IMG/VR virus record: IMGVR_UViG_3300010371_000028
Coordinates: 62,001 to 126,000 of that record
DNA from: a virus
Direction: 5' to 3' (one strand)
DNA: 64,000 nucleotides
Shown: positions 8,310 to 16,581 of the stretch, in pieces
Layout: each line of letters starts with the position of its first letter
Numbering within the stretch: the stretch's first letter is position 1
The notes under the pieces: model-generated
The model's input: only the letters and a program-made list of their open reading frames with translations
Databases searched by the model: none
Told to the model about the DNA's origin: nothing
Translations under genes and position numbers: made by a program

Positions 8310-8632
8310 CAGTCCTCCGTGTTCTGTACCTCTGCGGCGGCTGTCTTGTTGCGCAGTGCCTTCGCTCGCCGTCGAGCTGACCCGGACGTCGGGATCCACG
8401 CGGTGCCTTGCTCGGCCGCGCGGGTCTTGGCGGCCTGGTCGCGTCCGCGCTTCTCGGTCGCGCGGCGCATGTTCGCCATCCGGCCGCGTGCCTGGAGCGT
8501 CTCGGCGTTCTCGATGGGCCGGGTCGTGGCGTACGCGTCGGCGCGGGCCTGCTCCGGGGTGACGAGCACGATCGGGCGCGTCGCGAGGTAGTTGATGTGC
8601 GGCCTGAGTTCGGCCGCTCGGCCGGTCAGCAT
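8309..8632 (-). CDS. Basic hypothetical protein
   Basis: 107 residues, strongly basic in the second half (ARRRAKALRNK), overlapping both neighbours. Contains RPIENAETLQARGRMANMRR, probably helical. May bind nucleic acid; not recognised. Confidence 0.6.
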   Translation of the reverse strand: MLTGRAAELRPHINYLATRPIVLVTPEQARADAYATTRPIENAETLQARGRMANMRRATEKRGRDQAAKTRAAEQGTAWIPTSGSARRRAKALRNKTAAAEVQNTED

Positions 8633-8859
8633 GCGGGCACCTCGGCGTCCTCGATGAGCAGGATCGTCTCGAGGAGGTCTTCGGCGACGGTGAACGTGAT
8701 GGTCCCGTCGACCTTCTTGAACACCCGCAGGTCGCCGTCGCGCTTGTGGTAGGCGGCGGTGATCTCGAGTTCTTCGAGGAACTCGGCCTGGTCGGGCGTG
8801 CCGGACGGCGGCAGGCTACGCCAGGTGACCTTGAAGAGCCGGTCTTCGGTCTCGATCAC
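8626..8859 (-). CDS. Hypothetical protein
   Basis: 77 residues, GTG start, 7-nt overlap with the next gene. Acidic, with a regular beta pattern (RVFKKVDGTITFTVAED) and a hydrophobic acidic end (LLETILLIEDAE). Function unknown. Confidence 0.65.
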   Translation of the reverse strand: MIETEDRLFKVTWRSLPPSGTPDQAEFLEELEITAAYHKRDGDLRVFKKVDGTITFTVAEDLLETILLIEDAEVPAC

Positions 8860-8889
8860 GGTGTCTCGTCTCGGTGCGTGGTGGGTGGG

Positions 8890-9177
8890 TCAGCCTTCGA
8901 CGCGCTCGGGCCAGTGCCAACTGCCGCCTTCGTGGCCGAGTTCGCTCTGCATGGCGCCCTGGTGGAAGAACATGCCGGTCGGGTTCAGGACCGCGAGGCC
9001 GACTGGTACGGCGATCTGGCTTCGGTCCGCGTTGCTGATGCCGTCCGGGTACTCGCCGACCTCGGTGATGATCGCGGCGCGGCATGCGGGCGGGAATGCC
9101 TGCGTACCGTCCTCGCGGATCGGGGTGCCGTGGGCGACGTAGTGAACGATCTGGCCGATGCTGGGCTGCTGGCCCAT
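8890..9177 (-). CDS. Actinophage-type beta-rich hypothetical protein
   Basis: 95 residues. The pattern IGQIVHYVAHGTP, CRAAIITEVGEYP, VGLAVLNPTGMFFHQG and GGSWHWPE is the one seen in a widespread family of small proteins from tail/lysis regions of actinophages. Probably a small beta-barrel; role unknown. The ATG overlaps the upstream stop by TGATG. Confidence 0.75.
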   Translation of the reverse strand: MGQQPSIGQIVHYVAHGTPIREDGTQAFPPACRAAIITEVGEYPDGISNADRSQIAVPVGLAVLNPTGMFFHQGAMQSELGHEGGSWHWPERVEG

Positions 9178-9590
9178 CAGGCGCCGGCCTCGGCGGTCGG
9201 CTCGGTCGCGGCGGGCTCCGTGGTCGGAGCCTCGCTGGCCGGCCCGGCGACCTGCTCGGTCTCGGCCGGGGTGCTCGGCGCGGCGGTCTCGACGGCCTGC
9301 CCGGCGTCGGTCTTGGCCTCGGTGGCGACAGCCTCGGCGTCGTGCTCCGCGTTCTCGGCGACCGGTTCGGCGGCGGTCTCGGCCTCGTGCACGACCGACT
9401 CCGCGTCCGCTGCGGCCTCGTGCTCGACCACGGGCAGGTCGGACTCGACGACCGACTTGACCTCGTCGAGCTTCTCGCTCGCGGCGTGCGCGACGGCCTG
9501 GACCTCGGCGTCACCGTGGCCGAGAAGCTTCGCAACCTCGGCCTTGGCCTCGGCGAGGAGGTGGTGCAGGTGCTCGAAGACGCCGGACAT
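9177..9590 (-). CDS. Acidic Ala/Glu-rich coiled protein
   Basis: 137 residues. N-terminal helix (FEHLHHLLAEAKAEVAKLLG), then a long low-complexity tail of Ala, Glu, Thr, Val and Pro with repeated AEAV/ETAA steps. GGGAG lies seven nt before ATG 9590; a longer form from 9626 lacks this. Probably extended and disordered. Function unknown. Confidence 0.65.
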   Translation of the reverse strand: MSGVFEHLHHLLAEAKAEVAKLLGHGDAEVQAVAHAASEKLDEVKSVVESDLPVVEHEAAADAESVVHEAETAAEPVAENAEHDAEAVATEAKTDAGQAVETAAPSTPAETEQVAGPASEAPTTEPAATEPTAEAGA

Positions 9591-9591
9591 G

Positions 9592-9795
9592 TCAGTTCTC
9601 CCATGGTTGAAGTTGGTGTTCGCCAACGCGGCGCAGCACGACCTCGAGGTCGTGCTTGCCCCAGCGGCCGGCGATCAGGATGTAGCCGCCGTTGTCCGCG
9701 ACGGTCTCGACGACCACGGTCGCCTCATCGAGGTACGGGTCGGAGGAGCGGACGGCGAGAATGTCGCCGGGGCGCGGGGGCCGATATTGAGGCAC
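9592..9795 (-). CDS. Small beta-rich hypothetical protein
   Basis: 67 residues. PGDILAVRSSDPYLDEATVVVETV and GGYILIAGRWGKHDLEVVL predict an SH3-like beta barrel. GTG start with a weak ribosome site. Function unknown. Confidence 0.6.
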   Translation of the reverse strand: MPQYRPPRPGDILAVRSSDPYLDEATVVVETVADNGGYILIAGRWGKHDLEVVLRRVGEHQLQPWEN

Positions 9796-9877
9796 AGTTC
9801 GGTCCCCGAGGTCTCGGGTGCAGGGCGGCGCTGGTCGTTCGAGTAGTGCGGTGCTGATGTGCTGGTCTCCGGTCGTG

Positions 9878-10038
9878 CTAGCGGTTCATGTGCGCGAGGA
9901 TCTCGCCGAGCATGCAGACGGTGCGGATCAGGACGATCGCGGCGAGGCCTTCGCAGAGCACGGCGAGGACACCGATTGCGATCAGGCCGTGCAGGAGCAG
10001 GCGCCGGAGCGCCCGGCTGATTCCGAGCGGTCGGTCAC
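9878..10038 (-). pseudogene. Frameshifted small membrane protein
   Basis: A GTG at 10038 overlaps the upstream stop (GTGA) but its frame ends after 18 codons. The +1 frame then reads a clear membrane protein (LRRLLLHGLIAIGVLAVLCE, AAIVLIRTVCMLGEIL) to a stop at 9878, with no usable start of its own. Adding one base near 10027 would give a 53-residue protein with one or two spans. Either a real frameshift mutation or a one-base sequence error. Confidence 0.45.
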
Positions 10039-10325
10039 GGCTTCGCCTTCCGGATCGTGGTCCAGTCGATGGCGATCCGGATGATCCGCTGGCGTTCGTC
10101 GATCCCGACGACCTCGGCCGTGGCCTCGCGCTGGTCGGCCAGGTCGCAGGCGTCTACGAGGTCGCCGATCGATGGGGGCCAGTCGCAGTCGTCGACGTCC
10201 ACGACGCGCCGGGCCGAGTTCTCGGTGTGCGACAGGTCGACGGCGACACGGCAGCGGGCCGGCTGGGCCGCGCCGAGGAGAGCGGCAATCGCAAGGTCAG
10301 GGCGGCCGGGAGTCAGGTCACTCAT
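10035..10325 (-). CDS. Hypothetical protein
   Basis: 96 residues; ATG 10325 overlaps the upstream gene by 8 nt. Beta-rich: CRVAVDLSHTENSARRVVDV, GDLVDACDLADQREATAEVV and IIRIAIDWTTIRKAKP. Looks like a small phage protein with an OB/SH3-type fold. Function unknown. Confidence 0.6.
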   Translation of the reverse strand: MSDLTPGRPDLAIAALLGAAQPARCRVAVDLSHTENSARRVVDVDDCDWPPSIGDLVDACDLADQREATAEVVGIDERQRIIRIAIDWTTIRKAKP

Positions 10326-10767
10326 CAGCGGTGGCCTCGTCCTCAGCACGGCGCTTGGCCGCAGCCTGGACGCTGGCGTGGTTGTAGAGCCACAGCGGGT
10401 TGCGGAACTGGCCGCCATACGCCTCATTCGCGCTGGTCGCGGCCTGGATTTGAAAGTCGATCGGCAGGCCCGTGACGCGCTGACCCAATGCGCTGATGGC
10501 CGCGTTCAGGAGCGCCCACTTCGCATCGCGCTGGTGCGCGGCCTTGTACCCGGGGAACAGGGCGTGGAACTCGTCGTCGTCGAGCATGAGCCGCACGTCG
10601 ACGTCGCGCCACTGCTTGCTGTGGGTGGATGAGCCGACATGGTAGGCGGTCTCGCCGAACGCGTCGTAGATCCACTGCCCGAAGGCTTCGAGGAGCGTCG
10701 TCTCGGGCATGCCGGTGCCGATGAGGATCGTCGGGCGTTCCGTCGGCGTCTCAGGTTCGTCGGTCAC
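10318..10767 (-). CDS. Nucleotidyltransferase-like protein
   Basis: 149 residues. RDVDVRLMLDDDEF supplies a D-x-D pair in the strand position of nucleotidyltransferase (pol-beta-like) folds, and LPIDFQIQ is a plausible third acidic strand. A GS pair (YHVGSSTHSKQWRDVDV) precedes it, as in the GS-x10-DxD pattern. Similar NTase-like proteins occur in actinophages, where the target is unknown. The GTG start is coupled by GTGA. Confidence 0.6.
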   Translation of the reverse strand: MTDEPETPTERPTILIGTGMPETTLLEAFGQWIYDAFGETAYHVGSSTHSKQWRDVDVRLMLDDDEFHALFPGYKAAHQRDAKWALLNAAISALGQRVTGLPIDFQIQAATSANEAYGGQFRNPLWLYNHASVQAAAKRRAEDEATADE

Positions 10768-11039
10768 TTCGCCCGCCTCAGGGTCGCGCCTTCGAGCCAG
10801 CTCTTCGCTTTGCAGGCCGGGCACCTTAGGGCCGGAGTCACCGTGAGCGGCTCGGTGAGCACGATCGTCCACTCGCCGCGTCCATTGCCGTGCCCGCGGA
10901 ACGGGAAGTTCGCCGCACACCAGGTGCCGTCGGTCCGCTGATGCGTCCACCTGACGCCAGTCGGGCGAGACGAACCGTCGCGGTAGAGGAGCTCGTACGC
11001 GTCGGTCGTCGGCGGGTGGGTGATGGCAGTCAAAGCCAC
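10764..11039 (-). CDS. Hypothetical zinc-motif protein
   Basis: 91 residues from GTG 11039. Has a WTHQRTDGTWCAANFPFRG segment and, near the end, CPACKAKSWLEG, half of a zinc ribbon. It begins 61 nt after the tRNA and is coupled to the NTase-like gene. Function unknown. Confidence 0.6.
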   Translation of the reverse strand: MALTAITHPPTTDAYELLYRDGSSRPTGVRWTHQRTDGTWCAANFPFRGHGNGRGEWTIVLTEPLTVTPALRCPACKAKSWLEGATLRRAK

Positions 11040-11100
11040 CTGCCTCGATGAGGGTTTCCCGCGCGAGATCGTTCCGTGGATGCCGCGCGGGAAAACTAAG

Positions 11101-11171
11101 TGGCCGTGGCAGGGGTCGCACCTGCGTCTCGGCCGGGGGGAGAGGCCGGATTCTCGCTGAACTACACGGCC
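11101..11171 (-). tRNA. tRNA, best read as Gly(CCC), odd anticodon loop
   Basis: 71 nt read leftward. Acceptor GGCCGTG pairs perfectly with CACGGCC, then discriminator A with no encoded CCA. D-stem GTTC/GAAT has a short loop. The anticodon arm is CGGCC/GGCCG around a 9-nt loop (TCTCCCCCC). The T-stem GCAGG/CCTGC is perfect with loop TGCGACC. With T33 at the third loop base the anticodon is CCC (Gly); CTC (Glu) is the alternative. It stands between a terminator and the next gene. Confidence 0.75.
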
Positions 11172-11224
11172 ACGCATCCCGACACCCGGACCCTCGGCCA
11201 GGTGCGGGAAGTCTTGGGAAGCCG

Positions 11225-11246
11225 AAAAGCCGCCCGTAGGCGGCTT
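11225..11246 (-). terminator. Rho-independent terminator
   Basis: Perfect 8-bp stem AAGCCGCC/GGCGGCTT with loop CGTA and a T4 run on the minus strand. It ends the run of the HTH gene before the tRNA. Confidence 0.75.
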
Positions 11247-11349
11247 CTCAAGGCGGGCGCTCAGTCCGGTCCGGCCGGAAGCCGGACGAGCACCACTTCC
11301 CGGCCAAACCGGCACGGGCAATTCTTCGGCTGGGCGCTATGCGCTCAAG

Positions 11350-11601
11350 CTACTGCCGAGAATAGGTCATCGAACCGACCTGCGCAAACATCTGGGTCCG
11401 CTTGGCATGTCTGACCGGATTCCGGTGGCGCTGCTCCCGTTCGACGCGCCCGAGCTCCGTGATGTCGAGGACGAGGATACCGTCGCCGCGCTTGTAGACC
11501 GTCACGAGGCGCGCGTTCATCCACCGCCTGACGGTCCGTTCGCCCTTACCCAGCCAGAGCGCCGCTTCGGCGACGGTGAGGTAGGTCGTGGATTCGGTCA
11601 C
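11350..11601 (-). CDS. HTH excisionase/MerR-like DNA-binding protein
   Basis: 83 residues. YLTVAEAALWLGKGERTVRR then WMNARLVTVYKRGDGILVLD is the standard winged HTH of Xis/helix_turn_helix_17 proteins. The basic C-terminus contacts DNA. GTG 11601 is coupled to the upstream stop by GTGA. With no integrase in the window, a transcriptional role is as likely as excision. Confidence 0.7.
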   Translation of the reverse strand: MTESTTYLTVAEAALWLGKGERTVRRWMNARLVTVYKRGDGILVLDITELGRVEREQRHRNPVRHAKRTQMFAQVGSMTYSRQ

Positions 11602-12413
11602 GAGGACGCCCCTGTGGTGACGTGTCCGCCGCTGAGGAGCTGAACCAGCCAACTATACTCAGACTCTTGATACAGCCTGCCGCAGCCGCCCGCGCGCTCG
11701 GCGCACTCCACGTACCAGGGGCGGCCCGCGAACCCCTCCTCCTGGACCAGGGTGAGCATGTCGCACGAAGGGCACGGCGCCGGCAGATGCCTGCGGACCG
11801 GCCTGTTCTTGACCATGCCGACTGCGTCGGAGTGCAGGCGCCAGATCTCCTGGGCGAAGTCCCCGGCGCACTCGGTGCGCTCGATCATCGCCTTGTAGTT
11901 GACGTTGAGGTATTCGACGGACGCGGTGAGGTCCGTGGAACGGTCACCGGTGTCGTGGGCCGCGACGTGGCGCAGGTGCTGGCGCAGGTCGTCCTCCCAC
12001 GCGGTGACGGTCCGGCAGATTTCGTCCTGGTGGTCCGCGCCGGGGCTGGGGGAGGGCGCGACGTCGGAGCGTCCGCGGCGTTCCTCGTCGGCCGACGCGG
12101 TGCGCGTGAGGTACTTCATGGAGTTGAGCGCCTTGTATGCGAGCGGCAGTTCCCGCAGCGCGCCGCGGGCGATCGATGCGCATTTGCGGCACAGGACGGG
12201 CTCGCCGGGCCACGGCTCGGTTTCGACGGGTGCGGGTTCGGTGCCGTGACAACCAACGCCGATCCAGCGGGCCATGGCTTTGTCGTGGTCTTCGATGGCG
12301 TGGCGCCAGCGGGAGTTGCAGCGGAAGGTGCACGGCCCTGCGCTGGGGACGTGGGTTTCTTCGGGGGCGGCGGTTTCCGAGTGCGGCCAGTACGGGCGCT
12401 GGTATTGAGGCAT
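11598..12413 (-). CDS. Cys-rich protein with several zinc motifs
   Basis: 271 residues. CTFRC plus a nearby His at the N-terminus, CRKC near residue 80, and CPSC paired with CAERAGGCG near the C-terminus suggest two zinc sites. The middle is helical. Coupled to the HTH gene that follows, so perhaps a shared regulatory role. ATG 12413 has GGGAG upstream; reading further upstream is Arg-rich and unconvincing. Resembles the multi-Cys hypothetical proteins common in actinophages. Confidence 0.65.
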   Translation of the reverse strand: MPQYQRPYWPHSETAAPEETHVPSAGPCTFRCNSRWRHAIEDHDKAMARWIGVGCHGTEPAPVETEPWPGEPVLCRKCASIARGALRELPLAYKALNSMKYLTRTASADEERRGRSDVAPSPSPGADHQDEICRTVTAWEDDLRQHLRHVAAHDTGDRSTDLTASVEYLNVNYKAMIERTECAGDFAQEIWRLHSDAVGMVKNRPVRRHLPAPCPSCDMLTLVQEEGFAGRPWYVECAERAGGCGRLYQESEYSWLVQLLSGGHVTTGASS

Positions 12414-12603
12414 GACGACTCCCAGGGGACGTACCATGAGGGAAGTCGCCTTCGATCCGTCAGGCCGTCCGGGTTGGTGCCCTGGGCGGCCGTGATCGTC
12501 TAGCCCGAGTGTGAGGTTTCCGGGGCGCCCGGTCAAGCCGGGTTCGCGCTGGCGGACGCGCCGGTTGCGCCTACGGGTTGAGTTGCAGGCTCCGAACACG
12601 CGA

Positions 12604-12634
12604 AGAGCCCCGGCCGTGGAGACCGGGGCCCTCG
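12604..12634. terminator. Terminator-like hairpin in gene-free gap
   Basis: GAGCCCCGG/CCGGGGCCCTC stem with a 9-nt loop. The gap 12414-12786 holds no convincing gene, only this hairpin, the stronger one at 12734, and presumably the promoter of the leftward gene starting at 12413. Confidence 0.5.
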
Positions 12635-12733
12635 TGCTTGCGCCTATCCACCATGCCCAGCGGTCGCGTCCGCCGACGTGTCATCACGGTACTGCGCGCC
12701 GGGCTCGCGTGAAGAGGTTCAGCGCAAGATCTA

Positions 12734-12769
12734 GCTGCCGTGGTCCGGGGACTCGCGGACCACGGCAGC
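12734..12769 (-). terminator. Strong terminator hairpin
   Basis: A perfect 14-bp stem (GCTGCCGTGGTCCG and its complement) with an 8-nt loop, 18 nt past the stop of the DUF6221 gene. It closes the long leftward run that begins at 20193. Confidence 0.75.
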
Positions 12770-12786
12770 AGGTCCATTGCCTGCCG

Positions 12787-13155
12787 TCAGCGGAGCGAGA
12801 GGAAGTAGATCTCCCAGAGGACGTCGTACTCAGGATGATCCTTCTCCGCTTTGGCGATCTGCAGAACGGCCATGCGCGCACCCTCGAGCCACGCCTCGAT
12901 TCGCGGGTCCGTAGCTCCGGTGGCATCATGCCGCATCCCGTAGAACAGTTTGTACTGTCGAACGATCTCTTCCTTGGCTGTGATATCGGCCAGGGCCCGC
13001 TCTGGGTTCCATCGCCGGATATGCCGGGCGGAGGGTTCGTCGTAGGTGTAAGCGTCCGGTTCCCAGTCTGCGGCGGCGGCTTCAGCGAGCGCTCTGGCTT
13101 CGCGTAGCCGCGCCTCGACGAACCTGATCAGTTGCGTGGACGTCGTCTCCTCCAT
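12787..13155 (-). CDS. DUF6221 family protein
   Basis: 122 residues. FVEARLREARALAEAA at the N-terminus, HIRRWNPERALADITAKEEI and KLFYGM in the middle are the DUF6221 pattern, found in actinomycetes and their mobile elements. Function is unknown. A second family member lies at 52938. It is followed by a strong terminator. Confidence 0.8.
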   Translation of the reverse strand: MEETTSTQLIRFVEARLREARALAEAAAADWEPDAYTYDEPSARHIRRWNPERALADITAKEEIVRQYKLFYGMRHDATGATDPRIEAWLEGARMAVLQIAKAEKDHPEYDVLWEIYFLSLR

Positions 13156-13243
13156 GCCTCAGTCTCGCACCGGGTTGACGTCCAAGTCGGATCGGGCGCG
13201 ACACTGCTGACCCTGTATCGCTACTGAGTGGCGCACAGCGCGG

Positions 13244-13891
13244 TCAGCGGGCGAAGACGAGCAGCGCGACCGTGCCGGCCATGCACAACGGCGCAAATAG
13301 CATCGTCTCCACCCGGTTCCCCGTCCGCTTCACGATCGGGAGCATGTAGTGCCCGCGGCGGGGCCACAGCAGCGGGCAACCTTCCTTGGTTAGGCAGTCG
13401 CCCACGAGATGCGCGGCTATCCCAACGCCGACGGAGAACGGAAGCCAGCCCAGGTCTTGCGGCATCGTGTACCCGACCACCGCGGCGAGGACAAACGCGA
13501 CGGTCGGGGCCAGCCCGCGGGCAAGATGCAGGGCTCGGAGCCCGAACGCGAAGAGCACGTAGATGGCCGATAGTGCGAACCAGCGGCCGAGTGTCACATC
13601 CCCAGCCCACGTGAGCAGCGGCATGAAGGCGGTGAACGCCAGCGAGTGCGTGGCATGGCGGTGACCGCCGGAGATCCGGTGCACGTACCGCGTCAGGACC
13701 CTGGTGATAGAGCCGAAAGTCCAGGCGATAGTGGCCTCCGGATGATCGGCGTCGCAAAGGAGTGCCGCGCCCGCCGTGGCGAGCAGTCCGGCCGTGATCG
13801 CGCCCCAATGCGGATGCACGCCGACCAGAGGCGCGGCGCACGCGAGCGAAGCGAACCCCATCGAACCGCTCAGGGCGTGCGTCCGGCCCAT
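13244..13891 (-). CDS. YdjM-like membrane protein (DUF457)
   Basis: 215 residues, five to six membrane spans. The family's polar residues are present: MGRTHALSGS, CDADHPEATIAW and HRHATHSLAF, usually read as a metal-dependent hydrolase signature within the membrane. Substrate is unknown. ATG 13891 overlaps the upstream stop (TGATG), so it belongs to the transfer-module run. It may modify the envelope during transfer or infection, an inference from place only. Confidence 0.75.
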   Translation of the reverse strand: MGRTHALSGSMGFASLACAAPLVGVHPHWGAITAGLLATAGAALLCDADHPEATIAWTFGSITRVLTRYVHRISGGHRHATHSLAFTAFMPLLTWAGDVTLGRWFALSAIYVLFAFGLRALHLARGLAPTVAFVLAAVVGYTMPQDLGWLPFSVGVGIAAHLVGDCLTKEGCPLLWPRRGHYMLPIVKRTGNRVETMLFAPLCMAGTVALLVFAR

Positions 13892-14310
13892 CAAGAGGTA
13901 CCGCCAGGAGCGATAGGGCCGGTGTAGTCCGTCAGGGCGCGTATGAGGGTTTCCAGCGCGAGGTCGCGGTCCGCAGCGGCCAGACGGTGCAGTTCGTCGA
14001 GGAACATCCCGGACCCGTCACGCTCGATCATCTGCGCGATGCGCCGAGCCGTGGGGTCGAGCAGTTGCGCCCCGGCCGCGCGGCGGATCAGATCCCAGTC
14101 CACGGTCCGGTCGCGCAGCGCGATCCTGCCTTCCTGTTCGCGCCCGGCCCGGTAGAGCGCGCTGGCTTCCTCAAGTCGCATGGCGATCTGCCGCTGCACG
14201 CCCGGCACGTCCCAGGACGCGCGGCGTTCGACCGGGACCCCTCGTCGGCGCAGCAGGTATGCGGCGCCGGCTACTGCGGCGCCCACAAGCATGAATTCGC
14301 CGTTGCTCAC
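13891..14310 (-). CDS. Membrane-anchored helical protein of transfer run
   Basis: 139 residues. One N-terminal span (MLVGAAVAGAAYLL) followed by an Arg-rich stretch, then a soluble helical domain (MRLEEASALYRAGREQEGRI, MIERDGSGMFLDELHRLAAA). Coupled at both ends to neighbours (GTGA, TGATG). Could be a small transfer (Spd-like) protein; not recognised. Confidence 0.6.
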   Translation of the reverse strand: MSNGEFMLVGAAVAGAAYLLRRRGVPVERRASWDVPGVQRQIAMRLEEASALYRAGREQEGRIALRDRTVDWDLIRRAAGAQLLDPTARRIAQMIERDGSGMFLDELHRLAAADRDLALETLIRALTDYTGPIAPGGTS

Positions 14311-14516
14311 GCCACGCTCCGGCTCATGGCGCCGAATGCCTGTCCGGGCACGGAAACCGGGAACATCGCTGTGATCAGCGGGCCGAACTCGTCGCGTTCT
14401 TCGCGGCTCATCCCGGCGAGGATCCCGGCGGCCATGGCGATGTCGCCTTTGCTGGCGGCGTTCATGGCGATCTCGACGCGGGCGCCGCGAGCCAGGTCGG
14501 CGTGTTCGATACTCAT
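14307..14516 (-). CDS. Small hypothetical protein after TraB
   Basis: 69 residues directly downstream of the translocase gene (14-nt gap). Contains ARGARVEIAMNAASKGDIAM and GMSREERDEFGPLI; looks helical. GGAG lies just before the ATG. Coupled to the next gene by GTGA. Function unknown. Confidence 0.6.
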   Translation of the reverse strand: MSIEHADLARGARVEIAMNAASKGDIAMAAGILAGMSREERDEFGPLITAMFPVSVPGQAFGAMSRSVA

Positions 14517-14530
14517 GGGTCTCCTTCAGG

Positions 14531-16549
14531 TCAGGCGGCGCGGCCGTTGTCGGGCGCCCAGAAGCCCGGGTCGACGCCGGGCGTGGCCCACACACCGTGG
14601 GTGATCTTCACTACGTGGCCGGAGGCGCGGTCGCGCTTGAGGGCCTGGGACACGGTGGAGTTCTTGAGTCCGAGTGCGGTGACGATTTGGCCGGAGGTCA
14701 CGGGTACGCCGCGGCGGGCGAGGTAGGCGCGGATCGCCTCGCGGGCGCGCTGGGTGTCGAGGGCGTCGTTGTGCCGTGCGGCAGCGGGCGAGCTGACCGG
14801 AGCCGGCACGGTGCCGGGCGCGGTGTCGCCGGCTTCCTCCGCGTCCTCCTGGGTCGCCGCAATCGCCTCCAGGTGCGCGGTGGTACCGGCGGAGGCCCAG
14901 TCGTAGACGACGTTCTCGTCTGCGCAGAACGTCCGGAACAGCGCCGGCTTGACCGCGCCGAGGATGTAGCCGAGACCGAAGGTCGGCGACTCGTCCGAGA
15001 ACATCTTCGGAAGCTTGCGCGGGTCGCCGGGCAGATCCGGGAACGCCCCGGCGGTAATCGCCTCGGTGGTACGCAGGCACACGATCGACATCGCGGCAAG
15101 CAGCGGGCGGATCGTGAAGGAGTTGCCGAGTTCGGCGATCGAGGGCACCTGGGTCACCAGGCGCAGCCGGATCCCGCACTTGCGGCCCATCTTCAAAATG
15201 AACTCGACCATCCGCTTGATCTGCTGGTCGGCCAGCAGCGCGGGCGCTTCCTCGAGCGTGATCGAGAGCAGGGGCATCGCGGCGGTCGGGGTGAAGTAGC
15301 TCACGCCCTTGCGCTGCCTGCCCTTCGAGTCGGTCCAGATCCGCGCGGACAGTTCCTTGTTGCGCGCGAGCATCTCCCGGTAGGCGTCTTGAATGAGGGC
15401 GCGTGACTCGCCCAGGTTGCGGGCGAAGCGGTCGACCTGGTCCTGCCAGTCCGGCAGCGACTGGCCTTCCTGCGGGTCGCAGATCTGCGAGACGATCAGG
15501 TGGTTGCCGTCGGCGTCGAGGGCGTGTCGCTCGTTGATCAGGGCGTAGTCGATGTACCGGGACTTGCCGGCGCCCGACGCGCCGCACACGATCTCATGCC
15601 AGGCGCCTGAGCCGGGCTGCCAGAACCGGATCTGGGCCGGGGACAGGTCCGCGCAGCGCCCGACGGTGGCGACGCCGGTCGTGATGTCGATGGTGGGGCC
15701 GGGGAACGGGACGAGTTCCTCGAGCGGGTTGCGGTGGAAGATCGTGAGGATGCCCTGGTCTTCGCGTTGGTTCGTGACGGGTTCGACCTGGATGTTGAAA
15801 ATGGAGGTGCCGCGGGTCGCGGCCATGCGCTTGCGGGCCGCCTCCAGGTTGTCGATGGTGTGCTTGTCGCCGTTGAGTTGGATGTGCAGGCGGGTACGGT
15901 GCGCGCTCGCGTCGACCTCCCCGAGCAGGCGCGCGCCGGTGAGGGGTCCGGATTCGGAGGCGAACTTGCCGAGGAACCAGGCGGTCACCTCGGCGCGCTG
16001 CGCGGCGAACTCGTCGACCGGTTCGGGCTCGACCTGCGGCGACGGTAGGCGCCTGGCTCGGCGGCGCCGCACGAGGTGCCGGGCGGACCAGGTGCCGGAG
16101 GTCGCGGCGGTCACGGCGGTAAGCGCATCGAGGGCGAAGACGCTCGCCGGCCCGGTCGCGCACGCGATCACCAGCCATGCGAGGGACAGCGCGTACGCGC
16201 CGGCGTAGTAGGCGCGGCGGGTTGCAGAGGCGGCGGCGATCCGGCTGGACTCGCTGTTCGCGCGGGCGTAGAGCACCACCCCCGCGAGGATCACTGCGGC
16301 CCAGAGCAGCGGCCAGCCGACCACAGTGCCGTCGACCAGCCCGGCCGTCGTCTCAAGCCCGGCCGCGCCGAGCGCGGGCGCGAACTCGGCCGGGTGGTGC
16401 ACTGCGGCAATCACGCCGCGCTTGGCGAGGCGGACGGCGGCGATGGCCGCGTCGTCGAGCATTTCCCCGGCCTTGTCGGTGGCGCGCTCGCTGAGCGTGG
16501 CACGCCGGGCCTTGCTGCCGGGGGGCAGGTAGCCGTCGCGGTCGGTCAT
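14531..16549 (-). CDS. traB: TraB-type FtsK/SpoIIIE DNA translocase
   Basis: 672 residues. Two N-terminal spans (about 80-95 and 115-145), a linker, then the motor with Walker A GASGAGKS (323-330) and Walker B LLSITLEE (427-434). The C-terminus (600-660; VTSGQIVTALGLKNSTVSQA) is a winged helix like the gamma/TRS-binding domain of Streptomyces TraB. TraB hexamers move double-stranded plasmid DNA between hyphae and recognise 8-bp cis sites (clt). ATG 16549 has a perfect AAGGAGG. It lies with multispan Spd-like proteins; a phage-encoded FtsK-like protein is the alternative reading. Confidence 0.8.
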   Translation of the reverse strand: MTDRDGYLPPGSKARRATLSERATDKAGEMLDDAAIAAVRLAKRGVIAAVHHPAEFAPALGAAGLETTAGLVDGTVVGWPLLWAAVILAGVVLYARANSESSRIAAASATRRAYYAGAYALSLAWLVIACATGPASVFALDALTAVTAATSGTWSARHLVRRRRARRLPSPQVEPEPVDEFAAQRAEVTAWFLGKFASESGPLTGARLLGEVDASAHRTRLHIQLNGDKHTIDNLEAARKRMAATRGTSIFNIQVEPVTNQREDQGILTIFHRNPLEELVPFPGPTIDITTGVATVGRCADLSPAQIRFWQPGSGAWHEIVCGASGAGKSRYIDYALINERHALDADGNHLIVSQICDPQEGQSLPDWQDQVDRFARNLGESRALIQDAYREMLARNKELSARIWTDSKGRQRKGVSYFTPTAAMPLLSITLEEAPALLADQQIKRMVEFILKMGRKCGIRLRLVTQVPSIAELGNSFTIRPLLAAMSIVCLRTTEAITAGAFPDLPGDPRKLPKMFSDESPTFGLGYILGAVKPALFRTFCADENVVYDWASAGTTAHLEAIAATQEDAEEAGDTAPGTVPAPVSSPAAARHNDALDTQRAREAIRAYLARRGVPVTSGQIVTALGLKNSTVSQALKRDRASGHVVKITHGVWATPGVDPGFWAPDNGRAA

Positions 16550-16581
16550 CGCCGCCTCCTTCTCTTCTCGTCGTGAACGGG

